From positions 186,001 to 250,000 of the forward strand of contig NZ_SJKD01000003.1 in the NCBI RefSeq assembly GCF_004331485.1: 64,000 bases of DNA, read 5' to 3'. This document shows positions 62,381 to 64,000 of the stretch, piece after piece (position 1 is the first letter of the stretch; every line of letters begins with the position of its first letter). The position numbers were made by a program, and so were the translations under genes. This DNA is from Kribbella capetownensis (GTDB lineage Bacteria > Actinomycetota > Actinomycetes > Propionibacteriales > Kribbellaceae). The notes below the pieces were generated by a model. That model searched no databases. It was not told the DNA's origin and saw only the letters and a program-made list of their open reading frames with translations.

Positions 62381-63358
62381 TCAGCGGCGTAGGCGGCGTT
62401 GGTCTTCGACGGCGACGGGAGCGGTCTCGCCGCGCAGGCGGCAGCAGTAGATGACCGAGTCGAGGAGTTTGGCGCGGCTCTGCTCGAAGCGGGTGCCGGT
62501 GTGGGTACGCCGGAGCTCGGTGAGGTTCGCGCCGCCGTAGCGGGTCCGGAGCTGGCGCGGGCTGGCGTAGATCCCGTCGACGTACAGGTAGGGACGCGCC
62601 TCGATCGACATCCACTGTTGCCAGTTGGCAGCCCGGTAGCTCGAGCCGATGAATCCGAGATTCGGATCGACCGCTGTGGTGAGCAGTTGCACGCTGGGAA
62701 TCTCGCGCCGGATCACCTGCCGGACTTTCGACAGCAGGAACGAGATCGCATTCACCGGAGCGACGTCGAAGGAATACACCCTGGACACGTCCCAGGCCGC
62801 TCCGAGTGGTACGCCGAACTGCGCCTGGAGTTGCCGTCCGACCCGCATCCATTCCAGCGGGGAAACACTGCACAACGTCACTGGCAGCTTGTTCACCGGG
62901 TCAACCAGGGCGAAGTTCACCGACCCGGCCCGAGCACTGCGCAGGTAATGCAGACGACTGAAAACCTGGTCCGCGTCGCTGTTCCCGAGTCGCACGAAAC
63001 GCAGGTCGGGCAGCAGGTACTTGTCCTTCGGAATAAGGCTGTCGATGGCCTGCTGATCGCGCTGTAGCCGGGCTGCATTGCGATTCAGTTCGGCGATCAC
63101 CTGCTGGCGTGCGACCGTGCCGTTCGGGCGGGCCAATCGCGGCAGATGCAGCAAGGTCCGGACACTGAGCGCGCGGTTCGGGACGCCGTGCCGGCGCACG
63201 GCATCGTCCAGCAGATCGGCGAAACCAGGAGCATGCCTTCGGCAATCATCGAGCGAAAGTCTGGCTACTGGGGACGCGGGAACTGCTGGGACCACTGAGA
63301 CTGGAGGCCGCGGGACAGCGGCGGCGCGCACCGCCGGGCCGGCGGCATTGATCACCAC
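62381..63358 (-). CDS. Mom/DruA-like GNAT-superfamily protein
   Basis: A 325-residue protein. After a Pro-rich lead come an alpha-helical part, then a core with VNFALVDPVNKLPVTLCSVSPLEW, VSRVYSFDVAPVNAISFLLSKV, TTAVDPNLGFIGSSYRAANWQQW and ARPYLYVDGIYASPRQLRTRYG. The YRAANW phrase after a strand-turn of this type recalls the phage Mom adenine-modifying family and the DUF4338/DruA proteins. Assignment to that superfamily is a judgement by eye. The start could be GTG at 63356-63358, or a later one; the first 30 residues are low-complexity. It converges with the PfkB-like gene and its promoter would lie in the motif-rich 63359-63722 region. Confidence 0.6.
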   Translation of the reverse strand: MVINAAGPAVRAAAVPRPPVSVVPAVPASPVARLSLDDCRRHAPGFADLLDDAVRRHGVPNRALSVRTLLHLPRLARPNGTVARQQVIAELNRNAARLQRDQQAIDSLIPKDKYLLPDLRFVRLGNSDADQVFSRLHYLRSARAGSVNFALVDPVNKLPVTLCSVSPLEWMRVGRQLQAQFGVPLGAAWDVSRVYSFDVAPVNAISFLLSKVRQVIRREIPSVQLLTTAVDPNLGFIGSSYRAANWQQWMSIEARPYLYVDGIYASPRQLRTRYGGANLTELRRTHTGTRFEQSRAKLLDSVIYCCRLRGETAPVAVEDQRRLRR

Positions 63359-63722
63359 ACCCGGATGCTATCCGACAGTTGCCACGGCACCGCAACTTCC
63401 CAACTGGACGAGTTTTGGCGGCGTGTTGGCGCCGGAACTGCCAGTTGGCAGACCGATCCTGCCAACTGGCGGAAAGTGATACGCGCAAACCTGCCAGCGT
63501 ACCGCCGGCCACTGCCAAACCTCGGAGCCGCTGGGACGCGAGGCTGCCAAAATCATGTCCGGACAAAGATTGTGGTGCCAACTTTTCTGGATTGACAACC
63601 GATTGTCGCGGCGTTCACTGAAAGCGTAATCAGTTACGCCGAGCCGCCGACTCACTCTAACCGGTGAGTGGCAAATGACAAGTCACCAAGAGGAAGTGAA
63701 TCGAAGGAAAAGAGGAAACGCC
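63359..63722. promoter_or_regulatory. Motif-rich divergent region of the Mom/DruA-like and small membrane protein genes
   Basis: About 364 bases without a credible gene and lower in G+C than its surroundings. It holds several CCAACTGG/CCAGTTGG units (63408, 63441, 63462), further TGCCAA half-sites downstream, and GACAACCGATTGTC at about 63595. A -35-like TTGACA lies at about 63593. AGGAAAAGAGGAAA precedes the ATG at 63723. Confidence 0.5.
63440..63470. repeat. Inverted repeat GCCAGTTGGCAG
   Basis: GCCAGTTGGCAG (63440-63451) is repeated as CTGCCAACTGGC (63459-63470), with a 7-base spacer. The same 12-mer occurs again inside the Mom/DruA-like gene at about 62612. Could be a dimeric operator or a recognition site; it does not resemble a terminator since no gene ends here. 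Confidence 0.7.
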
Positions 63723-63878
63723 ATGCCTCCCAACGAATTCGTCGCGACCGTCGTCGTGCTGGCCAGTGCGGTGCTCCTGATCTCCTTCTGGAAGCAGATC
63801 CTGTTCATTCTGCTCTTCGGCGTCGTGATGGTCTTCTGCTTCGGCCTCTACAACGTCGCCACCGCCATGGGGCGCTGA
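63723..63878 (+). CDS. Small single-pass membrane protein
   Basis: A 51-residue protein with a hydrophobic run that spans most of its length (ATVVVLASAVLLISFW and ILFILLFGVVMVFCFGLY, two segments split by KQ), so one or two membrane helices. No family recognised. ATG at 63723 with AAGAGGAAA 6 bases upstream. It is followed at once by a terminator with a full T-run, so it is the end of its own transcript. Such small proteins may be toxins, transporter subunits or regulators; none is favoured. Confidence 0.75.
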   Translation: MPPNEFVATVVVLASAVLLISFWKQILFILLFGVVMVFCFGLYNVATAMGR

Positions 63879-63906
63879 CCGGCAGCGCTGCCGCGCACCT
63901 CTCGAC

Positions 63907-63938
63907 ACCCGCCCGGGATCCCCGGGCGGGTATTTTTT
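63907..63938 (+). terminator. Textbook intrinsic terminator after the small membrane protein
   Basis: ACCCGCCCGGG (63907-63917) pairs with CCCGGGCGGGT (63921-63931), followed by A and six T (63933-63938). The only classic T-run terminator in the window. Confidence 0.95.
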
Positions 63939-63953
63939 CGTAGGCTCGCAGAC

Positions 63954-64000
63954 GTGAGTGACTCCGCCGCGGACCTCAGCCTGACCGAGGTGCTCCAATT
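63954..64000 (+). CDS. Start of a gene cut by the window edge
   Basis: A GTG at 63954-63956 opens a frame reading VSDSAADLSLTEVLQ to the edge. It follows the terminator by 15 bases. The product cannot be identified; the call is provisional. Confidence 0.35.
   Translation, partial: MSDSAADLSLTEVLQ

Overview
The window is a visibly GC-rich actinobacterial chromosome segment. Many genes start with GTG or TTG, stops and starts are often coupled (ATGA, GTGA, TGATG), and there is a dense set of actinobacterial families: DUF3093, DUF3159, DUF3710, DUF4193, DUF4235, coproporphyrin-type ferrochelatase and an F420-type LLM oxidoreductase. The flavour is that of a Propionibacteriales soil organism such as Kribbella. 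That genus-level guess comes from general impression only. No tRNA, rRNA, CRISPR array, intact insertion sequence or prophage was seen.

Layout. 1-7150 (all minus): dxs followed by two complete paralogous membrane-anchored gluzincin metalloproteases, an amino-acid permease and the start of a third paralogue; a 164-bp near-palindrome lies between the two complete proteases. 7341-11583 (plus): two DUF402 paralogues, a DHFR/RibD-like reductase, a Na+/H+ antiporter ending in a UBP-type zinc finger, and a HIT hydrolase. 11584-12391: decayed DNA with a gutted PhoD-type phosphatase. 12451-14753: a HEAT-repeat gene divergent from an ECF sigma factor with its membrane partner. 14820-22618 (minus): aconitase with a possible iron-box, an LLM oxidoreductase and a 1312-residue protein with a very long low-complexity linker. 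22655-27335: a TrmA-type RNA methyltransferase and a KimA-like APC permease, divergent from two TrkA (RCK) subunits, together a likely K+ uptake module. 27342-33150: the conserved actinobacterial DUF3159, OB-fold, DUF3710, dut, DUF3093, DUF4235, DUF4193, suhB and ferrochelatase neighbourhood.

33199-38044: an MFS transporter, a MerR regulator with its own 19-bp-spacer promoter, a TRIC-type channel, an APH-type kinase, fdhD and a small surface protein. 38066-44967 (minus): a Mre11-like nuclease overlapping a hookless Rad50/YhaN-like ATPase, then a large LAL-type LuxR regulator. 45054-52560: an SDR, a GNAT, a T4-Pnkp-like phosphatase and a five-gene, fully overlapping dipeptide/oligopeptide ABC operon. 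52707-56216: a hydrolase and a nucleotidyltransferase, then a second ECF sigma/anti-sigma pair and a signal-peptide protein. 56291-59709: TldD/TldE and a DUF805 protein. 59872-64000: a methyltransferase, a PfkB-fold protein with an altered anion hole and an unusual N-terminal domain, a convergent Mom/DruA-like protein, a motif-rich intergenic region and a 51-residue membrane protein closed by a textbook terminator.

Best candidates for undescribed biology are the Mom/DruA-like gene with its degenerate PfkB neighbour and the repeated GCCAGTTGGCAG motif; the metalloprotease family with the long palindrome; the hookless Mre11/Rad50-like pair; and the antiporter fused to a UBP zinc finger. All functional statements rest on motif recognition by eye; no database search or computation was possible.
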